A stretch of 38,022 nt of DNA from Clostridia bacterium (GTDB taxonomy: Bacteria > Bacillota > Clostridia > Christensenellales > Aristaeellaceae): contig JAFVVG010000007.1 of assembly GCA_017502305.1 (NCBI GenBank), positions 1 through 38,022 of the forward strand. The letters run 5' to 3'. A program made the position numbers and the translations under genes. Below, piece after piece: positions 37,552 through 38,022 of the stretch. Position 1 is the first letter of the stretch. Every line of letters starts with the position of its first letter. Under the pieces are notes generated by a model. The model was not told where the DNA came from, searched no databases, and saw only the letters and a program-made list of their open reading frames with translations.

Positions 37552-38022
37552 TTAGCTTGTGTGCGGAAGAAGAGCCGCAAGAGCGGTTGCTAGCTCCGGA
37601 GATTTTTGCAGTTGCTGGATCAAAGCAGCGACATCAATGGAAGGTTGAGTGTCTTCTGGCGGCCTTACTTGACGCAAATCCGGATTAGAGTAGAAGGAAG
37701 ATTCAAACTTCTGAGCGTTGATCTTTCTGTCCTCATCCAGAATATGTGCATAAATTCTCGTAATCATGTCGATCTCGGCGTGGCCGGTATCGCCCTGGGT
37801 GGCTTTCAGGTCGCCGTGATTCAACTTGAGCTTGTAGGTAGTGCTGGAATGCCGCAACGAGTGGAAAACTACGTTCGGCAGTTCAGCATCCTTTTTGAGC
37901 TGGTTGAACTCCTTCTCGATCATTCGCTCATCAACTGGACGACCATTGTCCTGCGCGAGGACCAGATTGAAGTTCTGATACTCATCTCCCAGGAACTCAA
38001 TGATCTCAGCTTGCGACTGCTG
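37552..38022 (-). CDS. Tyrosine recombinase/integrase, C-terminal part (5' end outside window)
   Basis: The frame is open through the right edge of the window, so only the last 156 codons are seen. Catalytic elements are present: HSLRHSSTTYKLKL (the HxxR box), GHAEIDMITRIYAHIL (the second His and the nucleophile Tyr in RIYAH). The visible part has QNFNLVLAQDNGRPVDERMI upstream, typical of phage/ICE integrases. After the catalytic Tyr there is a tail of about 57 residues. Its 3' end points at the 3' end of tRNA-Arg(CCT), a classic integration arrangement, so a prophage or integrative element probably extends to the right. AT content and codon use are higher in A/T than in the genes to the left, consistent with transfer. 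Confidence 0.9.
   Translation of the reverse strand, partial: QQSQAEIIEFLGDEYQNFNLVLAQDNGRPVDERMIEKEFNQLKKDAELPNVVFHSLRHSSTTYKLKLNHGDLKATQGDTGHAEIDMITRIYAHILDEDRKINAQKFESSFYSNPDLRQVRPPEDTQPSIDVAALIQQLQKSPELATALAALLPHTS

Overview
The window looks like a GC-rich member of the Clostridia (Firmicutes/Bacillota), probably a gut-type lineage. The reasons are a T-box leader before pheST, strong AGGAGG ribosome sites, a PrpC/PrkC (PASTA kinase) pair, a LytTR regulator, a SipW-type signal peptidase with matching cargo, a sortase-type anchor (VPETG) and an NrdR box. Genus cannot be told from the sequence alone.

Layout. Positions 1-3905 hold the 3' end of an unknown gene, an orphan LytTR response regulator with a small membrane protein, a ZIP metal transporter (minus strand), rpmB (zinc-ribbon form of L28), an EamA transporter and a DUF5655-like protein. 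Positions 4007-14637 are one tightly packed housekeeping operon: priA-def-fmt-rsmB-rlmN-prpC-prkC-rsgA-rpe. From def onward each gene overlaps the next by 4-8 bases. Positions 14791-15121 hold a small protein resembling the glycyl-radical end of anaerobic ribonucleotide reductase (NrdD), behind a perfect NrdR box.

Positions 15301-24582 are the most unusual part. A SipW-type signal peptidase with a long Pro/Gln/Tyr-rich cytoplasmic tail is followed by seven exported proteins. Five have clear SipW-type signal peptides (GT-L-A-Y-L-x-D ... NTFTVG), a sixth is divergent, and the seventh combines a SipW-like signal with an isopeptide-bonded pilin domain and a VPETG sortase signal. Three cargo proteins add C-terminal beta-solenoid domains, and one carries Asp-rich repeats that look calcium-binding. 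I read this as a multi-component surface fibre or matrix system in which a TasA/camelysin-like core is reused with different C-terminal modules and one wall-anchored subunit. The sortase is not in the window.

Positions 24628-26388 hold dnaA (minus strand) and an AT-rich region with DnaA boxes, a candidate oriC. To its right are an unknown protein, an orphan zinc/manganese-binding lipid-free ABC binding protein, surE, a T-box-controlled pheS-pheT pair surrounded by small palindromic repeats, a 620-base repeat-rich intergenic region, glutamate dehydrogenase, an alpha/beta hydrolase and an exported WG-repeat/zinc-ribbon protein (minus strand). The right end has an extended -10 promoter that reads into three 83-base tandem units, of which only the third is an intact tRNA-Arg(CCT). 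Just beyond it lies the C-terminal part of a tyrosine integrase running off the window, which suggests that a mobile element sits in this tRNA site.
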